Numbered from the stretch's first letter, positions 17,335-26,952 are shown. The stretch: DNA of 64,000 nt from Arthrobacter yangruifuii (GCF_009192775.1 NZ_VTFX01000004.1:434001-498000), one strand, 5' to 3'. Notes: generated from the sequence alone by a model not told the origin. Program-made: numbers and translations.

Positions 17335-18420
17335 TCAGTCGGCGGTGTGGATGAAGGAGGTGCCGGACCAGAGTTCTTCGCCGTCGTCGTCGAAAGAGCC
17401 CGTGGGGAGGAGACCGAGACGGCGGGCGACGGCGGCCGAGGCAAGGTTGTCCGGATGGATGGAGGCCGTGATGCGGCCGATGCCCCGGCTGCGCAGCCAG
17501 GAGAGCATCGCACGGGCGGCGTCGGTGGCGGCACCCCTGCCTTGGAAGGCCTCGCCGATCACCCAGGCAACGTCCGACGTCGACCCGTCCGCCGCCGCGG
17601 TTGCCTGGACGAAACCGATGGCCTGGCCCTGTTCGCGGATGATCCAGTTCAGCCAGGCCTCGCTGCCGTCCGGTGATCCTCCGACGGTTTGGGCCGCGTA
17701 TCGTGCCTGAAGCATCTCCTTTGTGGGTGCCTGCCCGCCGATGTACCGGTAGATTTCCGTGCCGGCCAGCACCGGCACCATTTCCGCCGCGTGGTGAACG
17801 CCCAGGGGATCGAGCGTCAGCCGGTCCGTGGTGATCAGGGCGGCCCGGAGGGCCCGATTTGTCTCCGGCGTCCGGAGAAGCCGTTGGAAGAGCAGATGGT
17901 CCTGCCAGGCGCCGGCGATGCGCAGGTACTGCGGCGCCATGCCGATCCGCTCAAAGCCGGACCGGGCCAGCACCTTCTGCGATCCGGGGTTCACCAGCAG
18001 GGTCGCGGCCTGGATCCGGTGCAGTCCCATCCCACTCCCGGCGAGTTCGACAACAGCGGCCACTGCCGCGCTGCCGATCCCCCGTCCGGCACGCTCGGTG
18101 TCGACCCAGTAACCCAGGTTTGCCGACTGGAACGGGCCCCGCACAATCCCCGTCAGGGTAATGCAGCCGATGATCCGATCTTTTTCCACCAGGACCCATG
18201 GAACCTCCGTGCCCGCCGCGTACTGCTCCAGCTTTGTCCGGAGGACTGCGCGCTGGCCTGCCGGAGTGAAGAATGCGTCCTCCCGCTGCGGCTCCCAAGG
18301 CGCCAGATAGCTGCGGTTCCGCCGGTATGCGGCGGCGAGTGCATCGGCATCGGACAGCTCCGCCACGCGGAGCCGGACGCCGTGCACCAGGTCAACGGCC
18401 GAAACTGTTTTGCTAAGCAC
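17335..18420 (-). CDS. Tandem GNAT N-acetyltransferase (two fused domains)
   Basis: 361 residues from GTG 18420. Two RimJ/RimL-like GNAT domains: residues about 10-180 (LGYWVDTERAGRGIGSAAVAAV, ending VNPGSQKVLARSGFERIG) and about 195-355 (VAWVIGEAFQGRGAATDAARAM, ending NLASAAVARRLGLLPTG). Both acetyl-CoA loops appear intact, so either could be active. Substrates unknown. No operon partners: it converges with the protease gene and is divergent from the 18626 gene. Confidence 0.85.
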   Translation of the reverse strand: MLSKTVSAVDLVHGVRLRVAELSDADALAAAYRRNRSYLAPWEPQREDAFFTPAGQRAVLRTKLEQYAAGTEVPWVLVEKDRIIGCITLTGIVRGPFQSANLGYWVDTERAGRGIGSAAVAAVVELAGSGMGLHRIQAATLLVNPGSQKVLARSGFERIGMAPQYLRIAGAWQDHLLFQRLLRTPETNRALRAALITTDRLTLDPLGVHHAAEMVPVLAGTEIYRYIGGQAPTKEMLQARYAAQTVGGSPDGSEAWLNWIIREQGQAIGFVQATAAADGSTSDVAWVIGEAFQGRGAATDAARAMLSWLRSRGIGRITASIHPDNLASAAVARRLGLLPTGSFDDDGEELWSGTSFIHTAD

Positions 18421-18625
18421 GCCCTGAGCCTAGCCGAGGGATCCCGGCTGCGGGTAAAGGGTGATGATGCCACCGAAAGTAAACGTCCTTCGGCCGGCAC
18501 CAGATCTGCCCGCGGAGGATTTGATCTGCGGGCAGAGGTACGGCAGCTACAGTTCAGGCCGCAGCTTGCAGCAGGAGTACTAAGCTCCGGAGCCAACTCG
18601 CAGGTTGGTGTGGAAAACTTGGCGG

Positions 18626-19096
18626 ATGAACAAGACGGAACGGATTCCGGCATGGCTGCGCCGCACCGGCATCGAGGTGGCCGGGTGGTCCCTGGTCGTG
18701 CTCGGAGTGGCGGCTCTGGTGCTCCCGGGTCCCGGACTGCTCATGGTGGTGGCCGGGCTGGCGGTCCTGTCGCTGCGCTACCACTTTGCCGACCGCTGGC
18801 TGCATCCGATCAAAGAGCGTGCCTTCCGGGCGGCGGCGCAGGGAGTTCAGACCGTACCGCGCATTATCGGTTCCGTGAGCGGCTCCCTGGCCGTGATAGC
18901 GGCCGGCGTGATCTGGGGCCTGTGGCGGCGGGTGCCGCAATGGTGGTCCCTGCAGGATTCCTGGTGGCTGCCCGGCGGCTGGGTCACGGGCGGAACGCTC
19001 ATCGGCTCGGGCATCATCGGCCTGGCATTGATTGTCTACAGCTTCGTGCGCTTCCGCCGGACGAGCCCGTCCCGAAGCCAGGCATCCGAGACCTAG
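18626..19096 (+). CDS. PGPGW-type / TIGR02611-like transmembrane protein
   Basis: 156 residues from ATG 18626 (MNKTERIPAWLRR), with GGCGG upstream; an in-frame GTG at 18605 is less likely. The VLGVAALVLPGPGLLMVVAGLAVL segment carries the PGPG turn between two helices that defines this small actinobacterial membrane family. Two further helices lie at about 85-100 and 125-145. Function unknown. Upstream, 18505-18513 and 18528-18536 form an inverted repeat of unknown role. Confidence 0.75.
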   Translation: MNKTERIPAWLRRTGIEVAGWSLVVLGVAALVLPGPGLLMVVAGLAVLSLRYHFADRWLHPIKERAFRAAAQGVQTVPRIIGSVSGSLAVIAAGVIWGLWRRVPQWWSLQDSWWLPGGWVTGGTLIGSGIIGLALIVYSFVRFRRTSPSRSQASET

Positions 19097-19144
19097 GCAT
19101 CCGCTGCCCGCGGGTACCCGGGGGTCCGCCGGCGGACTGCAGCC

Positions 19145-20455
19145 TCAGCGAAACGGTGCCAGCGATCCGGTGCAGGCCACGGGGAGGGCCGCCGCGCCGG
19201 CCAGCAGCGCCCAGAGCCACAGCACCGGAACCGTGCCCACGGCGGCAGCCGCCAGTCCTGCCAGCACGGCAGCCGCCGGCATTACGCCAAGCGTCAGGGT
19301 GCGTTGGGCAGCTCCCACCGTCGCCAGCTCGTGGTGCGGGACCACCCGGGGAAGCACTTCGGCCCCCGCGACGCCGGCAACAGCCACCAAAAAGCCCCAG
19401 ACCAGGGTCTGCGCCGCGAGCCATGCCGTTTCCGGTCCGGGAAGCACGGAGCAGAAGACTGCCAGCAGGACGGCCGGCACTCCCAGCAGTGCCGAGCCCG
19501 TTCGCAGAGCCCGAAGGCCCATCCGCCCGCTGAGGTACGGCGCTGCGGCAGCGCCGCCCACGGCTCCGAGGGCAGACAGGACCCCCAGCGCGGCGAAGGC
19601 CCCGGGAGCAACCGCCAGATCCCGCAGCACGTAAACCGGCAGGACGGTGTTGCCCACCATGGCGCCGGCATTTGTCAGACAGGCGGAAAGGGTCAGGGCC
19701 CGCAGTGCCGGTGAATGCCGCAGCGAGGCGAACCCGCCGCGGGCACGCCGCCGGGCGGCTGCCGGGCGCCGTTGGCCGCCGGGCCCCGGTTTACCGGCAG
19801 GTCCCGGTTTACTGCCTGCCACCGGTTCCGCCTCGGGACGCGGTTCGACGTCGTCCAGCCGGATCCCCCGCTGGAAGAGGCAGGACGCCGCGTACGCACC
19901 CGCACCGGCCAGAAGCAGCAGCGGCATGCCGATCACCGCCAGAATGGCCCCGGCTGCACCCGCCCCGCCGGCCGCCGTCGTTTGGTTGATGACTGCCAGC
20001 CGCGAGTAGGCGCGCCTCAGGCCTCCCTGCCCGACGACCCGGGGTACAACAGTGCTGTGTGCGGTGGTGAACACCACGTCCGCTACGCCGATCAGCACTG
20101 CTGCGGCAAAAAGCACCCCTCCGGTCAGCCCGCCCCGCCAGAGCGCGGCAGCAAGAGCGAGCAGGACTCCGCACCGCAGCAGCGATGCCGCTCCCATGGC
20201 CGCGCGCGGTTTGCCGGCGCGGTCCACCGCGATGCCGACGCCGACGCCCAGCAGCAGGAACGCCGCAATGCCGGTGGCATTGAGGATCCCGACGAAGGCC
20301 GGACCCAGGCCAAGCACGGCCACGGCAAGGATGGGCAGAACGGCGCGGGTCAGGGCATCCCCAAAACCTTCGGCAGCCGCCGCGGAGGCAAGGAAGCGAA
20401 AGGACCGCCCGGGCGGATTTCCCTCGGCAGTGTGGTGGAGTTGTCCCGTTGCCAT
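19145..20455 (-). CDS. MFS transporter, probable drug/siderophore exporter type
   Basis: 436 residues, about 12 helices with a long central loop (PRPEAEPVAGSKPGPAGKPG region). N-terminal half: FGDALTRAVLPILAVAVLGLGPAFVGILNATG, and GVGIAVDRAGKPRAAMGAASLL as the loop 2-3 motif; this resembles the EntS/macrolide-efflux branch of MFS. AAGGGGCGG (20459-20467 on this strand) precedes the ATG. Two palindromes 20-61 bases upstream of the start suggest repression by a dedicated regulator. The substrate cannot be inferred. Confidence 0.85.
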   Translation of the reverse strand: MATGQLHHTAEGNPPGRSFRFLASAAAAEGFGDALTRAVLPILAVAVLGLGPAFVGILNATGIAAFLLLGVGVGIAVDRAGKPRAAMGAASLLRCGVLLALAAALWRGGLTGGVLFAAAVLIGVADVVFTTAHSTVVPRVVGQGGLRRAYSRLAVINQTTAAGGAGAAGAILAVIGMPLLLLAGAGAYAASCLFQRGIRLDDVEPRPEAEPVAGSKPGPAGKPGPGGQRRPAAARRRARGGFASLRHSPALRALTLSACLTNAGAMVGNTVLPVYVLRDLAVAPGAFAALGVLSALGAVGGAAAAPYLSGRMGLRALRTGSALLGVPAVLLAVFCSVLPGPETAWLAAQTLVWGFLVAVAGVAGAEVLPRVVPHHELATVGAAQRTLTLGVMPAAAVLAGLAAAAVGTVPVLWLWALLAGAAALPVACTGSLAPFR

Positions 20456-20474
20456 GCGCCGCCCCTTCGGAAAC

Positions 20475-20516
20475 TGTCAGGTAATTCCTGACATAGTGTC
20501 AGGTGTTGCCTGACAC
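20475..20516. promoter_or_regulatory. Double palindromic operator between MFS and zinc-finger/HTH genes
   Basis: Two near-identical inverted repeats: TGTCAGG-N5-CCTGACA (20475-20493) and GTGTCAGG-N5-CCTGACAC (20496-20516). Centres are about 22 bp apart, two helical turns. They sit in the 103-bp divergent region between the genes starting at 20455 (minus) and 20559 (plus), so one regulator could control both. Confidence 0.75.
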
Positions 20517-20558
20517 CACAAGGGGTCGCCCGGGGCGGGCGCTGGTTAGACTGGGGCC

Positions 20559-20972
20559 ATGTCTCCTGAACGAAGCGGCGAGGACCGTGAGGATCCCCGG
20601 TCCCAGCCCTTCATGTGCTCATTCTGCCTGCGCCCGCGGGAGGAGACCGGCGTGCTGGCCGCAGCGCCCACCGCCGCCATCTGCCGGGACTGCGCAGCCG
20701 GCGCCCTGAAGCTGTTGGAGGCGCCCCGCCCTGCCGCTCCGGGTCCCCTGCCTGCCACCCCTTGGGATGCGCTGAGCAATGATGAACTGCTGGAGCGCCT
20801 TCCCCGGGTCGCCGAGGCACGCGATCAGGTTGAGGAGCATCTGCGCCGCTGGGTGGACGTAGCCAGGGGCCGGAACATCAGCTGGGCTGTCATCGGCTCG
20901 TCGCTGGGCATGTCCCGCCAATCCGCGTGGGAACGCTTCCGGTCCGGGGTCCAGCCGCATTCACAGACTTAG
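20559..20972 (+). CDS. ClpX-type C4 zinc finger plus helix-turn-helix protein
   Basis: 137 residues. The N-terminal CSFCLRPREETGVLAAAP...ICRDC resembles the ClpX zinc-binding dimerisation domain (C-x2-C ... C-x2-C). The C-terminal third (VARGRNISWAVIGSSLGMSRQSAWERF) has a helix-turn-helix of the type found in sigma-70 region 4-like or small regulatory proteins. No ATPase domain, so it is not ClpX. It is divergent from an MFS gene across a double palindrome. It may bind that operator, or may be a target-recognition adaptor; neither is shown. Confidence 0.75.
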   Translation: MSPERSGEDREDPRSQPFMCSFCLRPREETGVLAAAPTAAICRDCAAGALKLLEAPRPAAPGPLPATPWDALSNDELLERLPRVAEARDQVEEHLRRWVDVARGRNISWAVIGSSLGMSRQSAWERFRSGVQPHSQT

Positions 20973-21079
20973 CCGCGCGGTGAAGTTCGCCGGTTCCTTC
21001 CCGGACCCGCTAGGGTGCTTCCACAGCACTAAAGTGCCACGGCTGCCTACTTGTGCAGCTGCAGTCAAAGGAGATTGGC

Positions 21080-22786
21080 ATGACCAAACCCGCACCCGCC
21101 CGTGTCCACACCGCACAGGACACCACCGTGGACCTTCTGGTGATCGGCTCCGGCACCGGCATGGCCGCGGCCCTCGCCGCCGCCGAGCTGGGCTCCAGCG
21201 TCCTGATCGTTGAGAAGACCGCCTATGTGGGCGGCTCCACGGCGCGGTCCGGCGGAGCCTTCTGGATCCCCAACAACCCGGTGCTGCAGAAAGCCGGAGC
21301 ACCCGACTCGCCCGCACGCGCAACCGCCTACGTGGACGCCGTCGTCGGCGGAACCTCCCCGCGGGCGCGCTGGGAAACCTTCCTGGCCCATGGCAGCGCC
21401 GCCGTGGAGATGCTGCTGCGGATGACACCCATGCGCTTCCTCTGGGACAGGGAGTACTCGGACTACCAGCCGGAACAGCCGGGCGGCTCGGCCATGGGAC
21501 GCAGCTGCGAATGCGTTCCCTTCAATGCCAACCAGCTCGGCTCCGAACGCAGCCGCCTGCGGGGCGGAACCATGGAAGCCCCGTTGCCCATGCCGGTGAC
21601 CGGCAAGGACTACCGGTGGCTGAACCTGATGGCGAAGGTGCCGGCGAAGGGTCTGTCGACGGCGGCCGCCCGGGCCGTCCAGGGCATCGGCGGGCTCGCG
21701 CTGCGCCGGAATTACGTGGCCGGCGGGCAGGCCCTGGCCGCCGGGCTCTACGCGGGTGTGCTCCGGGCCGGGATTCCGGTGTGGACCGAAACATCGCTGG
21801 TCCGGCTCATCACCGAGGAGGAACGGGTCACCGGAGCCGTGCTGGAGCAGGACGGCCGGAAGGTCACGGTGACGGCACGGCAGGGCGTGGTCCTGGCCGC
21901 CGGGGGTTTCGACCACGATATGGCGATGCGGCACAAGCACCAGTCGGCGTCGCTGGAGAACTGGAGCTTCGGCAGCGAGGGCAATACCGGAGACGCCATC
22001 AAGGCCGCGGCAGAGCTTGGCGCCGGCACTGCGCTGATGGACCAGTCCTGGTGGTTCCCGGCCGTCGCACCGCTGCCCGGCGGTGCACCCGCGGTAATGC
22101 TGGCCGAACGCTCCCTGCCGGGGTCCTTCATTGTCGACGACGCCGGGCGCCGGTTCACCAACGAGGCCCAGGACTACATGTCCTTCGGGCAGCGTGTGCT
22201 CGAGAGGGAACGGCAGGGCGATCCGGTCGGCACCATGTGGATGGTCTTCGACCAGGAGTACCGCAACAGCTACCTCCTCGCCGGCAGCCTGTATCCGCGC
22301 AGCCCCCTGCCCGCCGCCTGGTACGAGGCCGGCATTGCAGCCAAGGCGGGCAGCCTGCCTGAACTGGCCCGCAGCATCGGGGTGCCCGAAGAGGCCTTCA
22401 CCGCCACCGCCGCCCGGTTTAACGAACTGTCCGCCGCCGGCGTGGACGAGGACTTCCACCGCGGGGCCAGCGCCTATGACCGCTACTACGGGGACCCCAC
22501 GGTCCGCCCCAACCCGAACCTGCGTCCCCTCTCCGGCAAGACGTTCTACGCCGTCAAGCTGGTCCTGTCCGATCTGGGCACCTGCGGAGGCCTGACAGCC
22601 GACGAACGCGGCCGTGTGCGGTTCGAGGATGGAAGCCCGGTCGAGGGTCTCTACGCCATCGGCAACACTGCGGCCAACGTGTTCGGCAAGAGTTACCCCG
22701 GCGCCGGAGCAACCATCGGCCAGGGCCTGGTCTACGGCTACGTGGTGGCCCACGACGCCGCGGGACGGCTTACCGCAGCAGCTTAA
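21080..22786 (+). CDS. FAD-binding dehydrogenase, 3-ketosteroid delta1-dehydrogenase-like
   Basis: 568 residues from ATG 21080, behind AAAGGAGA (21067-21074). Rossmann FAD motif VIGSGTGMAAALAAAELG near residue 20, then EKTAYVGGSTARSGGAFWIPNN as in KstD and fumarate-reductase-like flavoproteins. The C-terminus has DLGTCGGL and SYPGAGATIGQG; the latter corresponds to the KstD segment bearing a catalytic Tyr and Gly. Steroid A-ring dehydrogenation is plausible, but other ketone substrates occur in the family and no other steroid genes are adjacent. Converges with and overlaps the uvrA-like gene by 17 bases. Confidence 0.8.
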   Translation: MTKPAPARVHTAQDTTVDLLVIGSGTGMAAALAAAELGSSVLIVEKTAYVGGSTARSGGAFWIPNNPVLQKAGAPDSPARATAYVDAVVGGTSPRARWETFLAHGSAAVEMLLRMTPMRFLWDREYSDYQPEQPGGSAMGRSCECVPFNANQLGSERSRLRGGTMEAPLPMPVTGKDYRWLNLMAKVPAKGLSTAAARAVQGIGGLALRRNYVAGGQALAAGLYAGVLRAGIPVWTETSLVRLITEEERVTGAVLEQDGRKVTVTARQGVVLAAGGFDHDMAMRHKHQSASLENWSFGSEGNTGDAIKAAAELGAGTALMDQSWWFPAVAPLPGGAPAVMLAERSLPGSFIVDDAGRRFTNEAQDYMSFGQRVLERERQGDPVGTMWMVFDQEYRNSYLLAGSLYPRSPLPAAWYEAGIAAKAGSLPELARSIGVPEEAFTATAARFNELSAAGVDEDFHRGASAYDRYYGDPTVRPNPNLRPLSGKTFYAVKLVLSDLGTCGGLTADERGRVRFEDGSPVEGLYAIGNTAANVFGKSYPGAGATIGQGLVYGYVVAHDAAGRLTAAA

Positions 22787-25298
22787 GCGCCGCCGACAGA
22801 TAGGGTGCCGTCCGGCTCGCAGCACAGCCGGCGACCTCGTCGGCGGTGCCGGCGCAGATGATCTTTCCGCCGTCCTCGCCGCCGGACGGCCCCATGTCGA
22901 TCACCCAGTCGGCGGAGGCCACCACGTTCATGGAGTGCTCCACCACCACCACGGTGTTGCCGCTGTCCACCAGCCGGTTCAGCTGGCCCAGGAGCAGTTG
23001 AACATCCTGCGGGTGCAGGCCGGTGGTCGGCTCGTCCAGCAGGTAGAGGGTATGTCCGCGCCGGGCACGCTGCAGTTCCGTGGCCAGCTTAATCCGCTGC
23101 GCCTCGCCGCCGGAGAGTTCGGTGGCGGGCTGGCCCAGGCGCAGGTAGCCCAGGCCGACGTCGAGCAGGGTCTGCAGGCTGCGGGCAGCGGCAGGCACAT
23201 CCGCCAGAAACTCCGCGGCGGTCTCCACGCGCATGTCCAGCACATCGGCGATCGACTTGCCCCGGTAGGTGACCTGCAGGGTCTCCTCGTTGTAGCGGGC
23301 GCCCTGGCAGACCGGGCACGGTCCGTAGGTGCCGGGCAGGAAGAGCAGTTCGACGGCAAGGAAGCCTTCGCCCTGGCAGGTCTCGCAGCGGCCGCCGGCC
23401 ACATTGAAGGAGAACCGGCCAGCGGTGTACCCCCTGGCGCGTGCCTCGTCGGTGGAGGCGTAGAGCTTCCGGACGGCGTCGAACAGGCCGGTGTAGGTGG
23501 CCAGGTTCGAGCGCGGAGTCCGGCCGATGGGCCGCTGATCCACGCGGACGAGCCGGTCCAGGTGTTCCAGCCCGGCAATGGAGCGTACCTGCGCGGCCGG
23601 ATCGTTGTCCTCGGCCTGCTCTTCCGTGCCGTCCGGTTCCGGGGCCGTTCCATTGACCTGGTGCCCCACGGTCTCGGCCAGGACCTGGCTGACCAAGGTG
23701 GACTTGCCGGAGCCGGAGACACCGGTGACTGCAGTGAGCACACCCAGCGGAATGTCGGCATCCAGGCCGGAGAGGTTGTGCCGGGTGATCCCCTTCAGGC
23801 GCAGCCAGCGGTCCGGCGTCCGGCGGGGCGGCCGGGCCGTTTCCGCCTCGCCGAAGAGGAACGGCCGGGTGGCGCTTTCCTCCACTTCGGCGAGTCCGTC
23901 CACGGGTCCGCTGTAGAGCACGGTGCCGCCGCCGTCGCCGGCCTGCGGACCGACGTCGACAATCCATTCCGCGCTGCGCACCACATCCATGTTGTGCTCG
24001 ACGACGAACACCGAGTTTCCCGCGTCCTTCAGTTCCTGCAGCACGGTGAGCAGCGGCTCGGCGTCGGCGGGGTGCAGGCCGGCGGACGGCTCGTCCAGGA
24101 CATAGATCACTCCGAAAAGGCCCGAGCGCAGCTGCGTGGCGATGCGCAGACGCTGCATCTCCCCCGGCGACAGGGTGGGGGTGGCGCGCGAGAGGCTGAG
24201 GTAGCCCAGGCCCAGGCCGATCAGCACTTCCAGCCGGCCCAGCAGGTCACGGGTGATGGTCACCGCTACTTCGGTGTCTTCATTGGAGGCCGCCGCGCGG
24301 GAGGCGGTGCCGGCGGACTTCAGCTCCGCCGTCGGACGGATGATTCCGGCCAGTTCGGCCAGCGTGGCGCCGTTCAGTTCGGCGATGTTCCGGCCGGCGA
24401 AGGTCACCGCCAGCGCCTCCGGGCGCAGGCCCGCGCCGCCGCAGACCGGGCAGGGCCCGGAGACCATGTAGGCCAGGACGCGCTCACGCATCTGGGCGCT
24501 GCCGGAATCGGCCAGGGTATGCATGACGTAGCTCTTGGCGCTCCAGAACCGTCCCTTATACGGTTTGGCAACGCGGTCCCGCTGCGGGGTAATCATCACC
24601 ACCGGCTGTTCCTCGGTGAACAGGATCCAGTCGCGGTCCTTTTTCGGCAGCTTCTTCCAGGGCACGTCGACGTCGTAGCCGAGCTGGATGAGGATGTCGC
24701 GCAGGTTTTTGCCCTGCCAGGCGCCGGGCCAGGCGGCGATGGCTCCGTCACGGATACTCAGCGACGGATCCGGCACCAGCGAATCCTCCGTGACGGTGTG
24801 CGCGATGCCCAGGCCGGAGCATTCCCGGCAGGCACCGGCGGCAGTGTTGGGGGAAAAGGCATCCGAATCGAGGCTGCCCGGCTCCGCATTCTCCGGATAG
24901 GTGCCGCCGCGCGAGAAGAGCATGCGCATCGAATTTGAGAGTGTGGTCAGCGTGCCGACAGTGGACCGCGAGCTGGGGGCGCCGCGGCGCTGCTGCAGCG
25001 CGACGGCGGGCGGCAGCCCCGTGATTTCCTCCACCTTGGGATTGTGCCCCTGGGACAGCAGCCGCCGGGCATAGGGTGCCACGGACTCGAAGTACCGGCG
25101 CTGCGCCTCGGCGTAGATGGTGCCGAAGGCCAGGGATGACTTGCCGGAACCGGATACCCCGGTGAAGGCCACAATCGCATCGCGCGGGATGTCGACGTCC
25201 ACGTTGCGCAGGTTGTTTTCCTGCGCGCCGCGCACGCGGACCATACCGGATGTGCTGGGCGTGGGGGCAGTGTTCGGGGAGATTTTCGCAGTACTCAT
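22770..25298 (-). CDS. UvrA-like ABC ATPase lacking the UvrB-binding domain (UvrA2 class)
   Basis: 842 residues from the second of two adjacent ATGs (25298 or 25301). Two ABC ATPase modules: Walker [10 protein letters not shown] and GVSGSGKST; signature LSPGEMQR and LSGGEAQR; Walker [15 protein letters not shown] and [14 protein letters not shown]. Zinc modules [16 protein letters not shown] and [16 protein letters not shown]. After the first module the sequence passes from MLFSRGGTY almost directly to [13 protein letters not shown], so the UvrB-binding insert of about 110-120 residues is missing, explaining the short length. Such paralogues are linked to DNA-damage or antibiotic tolerance rather than canonical excision; here the role is inferred. 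Confidence 0.9.
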   Translation of the reverse strand: MSTAKISPNTAPTPSTSGMVRVRGAQENNLRNVDVDIPRDAIVAFTGVSGSGKSSLAFGTIYAEAQRRYFESVAPYARRLLSQGHNPKVEEITGLPPAVALQQRRGAPSSRSTVGTLTTLSNSMRMLFSRGGTYPENAEPGSLDSDAFSPNTAAGACRECSGLGIAHTVTEDSLVPDPSLSIRDGAIAAWPGAWQGKNLRDILIQLGYDVDVPWKKLPKKDRDWILFTEEQPVVMITPQRDRVAKPYKGRFWSAKSYVMHTLADSGSAQMRERVLAYMVSGPCPVCGGAGLRPEALAVTFAGRNIAELNGATLAELAGIIRPTAELKSAGTASRAAASNEDTEVAVTITRDLLGRLEVLIGLGLGYLSLSRATPTLSPGEMQRLRIATQLRSGLFGVIYVLDEPSAGLHPADAEPLLTVLQELKDAGNSVFVVEHNMDVVRSAEWIVDVGPQAGDGGGTVLYSGPVDGLAEVEESATRPFLFGEAETARPPRRTPDRWLRLKGITRHNLSGLDADIPLGVLTAVTGVSGSGKSTLVSQVLAETVGHQVNGTAPEPDGTEEQAEDNDPAAQVRSIAGLEHLDRLVRVDQRPIGRTPRSNLATYTGLFDAVRKLYASTDEARARGYTAGRFSFNVAGGRCETCQGEGFLAVELLFLPGTYGPCPVCQGARYNEETLQVTYRGKSIADVLDMRVETAAEFLADVPAAARSLQTLLDVGLGYLRLGQPATELSGGEAQRIKLATELQRARRGHTLYLLDEPTTGLHPQDVQLLLGQLNRLVDSGNTVVVVEHSMNVVASADWVIDMGPSGGEDGGKIICAGTADEVAGCAASRTAPYLSAALKLLR

Positions 25299-25410
25299 CA
25301 TTCCCAGATTAGCGAGGTGCCCCGCGCGAAACGAATTAGTAAGCATGCTTCCGCCCAGAGCATCAGTGATATGGTTCACAGGCGAATACTCACGAGACCT
25401 TGGGGGATCC

Positions 25411-25821
25411 ATGAAGAAAACACTGGCAGCAACTGCCGTCCTGTTCCTGGCCGCTTCGCTGACCGGATGCGGCGGCGGGGACGAGCCGGCCGATGCCCAG
25501 GAGCCGGCCTCGGAGGAGGTCAAGACCCACACCATCGTTTACGAGGTGACCAGCGACGGCCCCACCTCCCCTTCCGTCATCGTCTCCGGCAAGGTCGGCG
25601 CGAATGAAGACGAGCAGCTCACCGACGTCGCGCTTCCGTTCACCAGGGAACTGACGGACAAGAACGAGACGGAATACGAGAGTTTCTACGATCTCTCCGC
25701 CACAAAGGACGAATCCGCCACGTCCATCACCTGCAAGATCACCATCGACGACGTCGTTGCGGACGAGCAGACGTCCACCGGTCCCGAGAGCGCCTATTGC
25801 TCCGCGACTCCGGATCTCTAA
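25411..25821 (+). CDS. Small lipoprotein, possibly MmpS-like
   Basis: 136 residues from ATG 25411, behind GGGGGA (25402-25407). A lipoprotein signal peptide with lipobox LTGC (MKKTLAATAVLFLAASLTGC) and an acidic linker precede a beta-rich domain (HTIVYEVTSDGPTSPSVIVSG, VALPFTREL, ITCKITIDD) resembling MmpS-like accessory proteins. Two cysteines (ITC, AYC) may form a disulfide. No partner MmpL transporter is nearby. Ends at a strong terminator. Confidence 0.7.
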   Translation: MKKTLAATAVLFLAASLTGCGGGDEPADAQEPASEEVKTHTIVYEVTSDGPTSPSVIVSGKVGANEDEQLTDVALPFTRELTDKNETEYESFYDLSATKDESATSITCKITIDDVVADEQTSTGPESAYCSATPDL

Positions 25822-25830
25822 GGTAAAGGC

Positions 25831-25876
25831 AGTTCTGCCCGTGCCTGCGATGCAGGTACGGGCAGAACTTTTTCTT
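25831..25876 (+). terminator. Intrinsic terminator after lipoprotein gene
   Basis: 18-bp stem with one G-T pair (25831-25848 with 25852-25869), a 3-base loop, then a T-rich tail (tttttctt). Confidence 0.9.
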
Positions 25877-25924
25877 CGGCGCATCCAATAAACGCAAGCA
25901 AATGGGAATGACCGACTTCCGGCC

Positions 25925-26845
25925 CTAGACTCGGTTTCTCCCCAGCATTTTCCCGTACCGGCGGAGCAGGGTATCTCCGGCTGACCGCGCGGCCGGCGAT
26001 ACCGTATCCAGCGTCATGAATCCGTGGACCAGGCCGGGGTGCGGCAGATACTCGACCTCGGTTCCGCCGCGGGCCAGTTCGTCGGCCAGCTGTTTTCCTT
26101 CATCCCGCAGTGGATCATGTTCGGCGGTTGCCAGCAGCGTCGGCACCGGCAGGGGACGGCGGCGCGCGCTGTCCACGGGGCTGAAGCCCGACAGGTTCGC
26201 TGCTTCCGGGACCCACTGGGCTATGTAGAAGGCGAGATCCCGCACATCCAACCCCCACCCCTCCCCCTTATCCCTGACACTGGGCCCGCTGAGCGTGAGG
26301 TCGGCATTGGGGTAGGCAAGGAACAGCGCATCCGGCTGCGCGGATGTGCCGGCAAGCCGCTGAGCGGCAAGGAAGGCAATCAGCCCGCCGGCGCTGTCGC
26401 CGGCCAGTCCGACTCGTGGGTTCAGCGGCCCCAGCACCTGCGGGCGGCCCGCTGCCCAGCGCAGGACCCGGACGACGTCGTCCACCGCCGCGGGAGCCGG
26501 ATGCTCCGGTGCCAGCCGGTAGTCCACTGCCAGGACGGCGGTGCCGGCCAGGAGCGCGAGTCGGCGGCACAGCCGGTCGTGGGACTCCAGGCCGCCGAAC
26601 ACGAAGCCCCCGCCGTGGACAAACACGGTCAGCGGCGGCGCCGGCCTTTCGGGACGGTACAGCCGGGCAGCGAGCGGTTCGGTACCCGGGATCCGAAGAT
26701 CCCGCACGTCTTCCACCGCAGGCCCGGCCGGGCGGTGGCGCGGCGCCCGGAGCTGTCCGATCCGCTCCACCGAGGGTTGGGAACTGCCGCCGGAACGGAC
26801 GTCATCCACCCACGCAGCCAGCTCGGGGTCAGCGACGGATTCCAT
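25925..26845 (-). CDS. Alpha/beta hydrolase, hormone-sensitive-lipase-like esterase
   Basis: 306 residues. HSL-family hallmarks: oxyanion motif VHGGGFVFGG, nucleophile elbow GDSAGG, acid in TAEHDPLRDEG and histidine in HPGLVHGF. No signal peptide. It would hydrolyse short or medium-chain esters in the cytoplasm. It is divergent from the fadA-fadB operon, but the palindrome at 26953-26970 lies over 100 bases from its start, so shared control is uncertain. Confidence 0.9.
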   Translation of the reverse strand: MESVADPELAAWVDDVRSGGSSQPSVERIGQLRAPRHRPAGPAVEDVRDLRIPGTEPLAARLYRPERPAPPLTVFVHGGGFVFGGLESHDRLCRRLALLAGTAVLAVDYRLAPEHPAPAAVDDVVRVLRWAAGRPQVLGPLNPRVGLAGDSAGGLIAFLAAQRLAGTSAQPDALFLAYPNADLTLSGPSVRDKGEGWGLDVRDLAFYIAQWVPEAANLSGFSPVDSARRRPLPVPTLLATAEHDPLRDEGKQLADELARGGTEVEYLPHPGLVHGFMTLDTVSPAARSAGDTLLRRYGKMLGRNRV

Positions 26846-26952
26846 CCCGACAAGGTACCAGCACGGGCCGCGTCATGGTTTCCGGGGACGGCGGTATGTC
26901 GGTAGGGTCGGTGCGGACCGGCCGTCACAACGGCAGGCATCCTTGCGGCCTA

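Noticed and set aside
20559-20972. Truncated clpX
   Set aside because: Only the zinc module is similar; the remainder is not a shortened AAA domain but a different HTH-like segment.
22614-24938. 774-codon plus-strand open frame opposite the uvrA-like gene
   Set aside because: Antisense frame of a conserved ABC ATPase; no start signal or recognisable domain.
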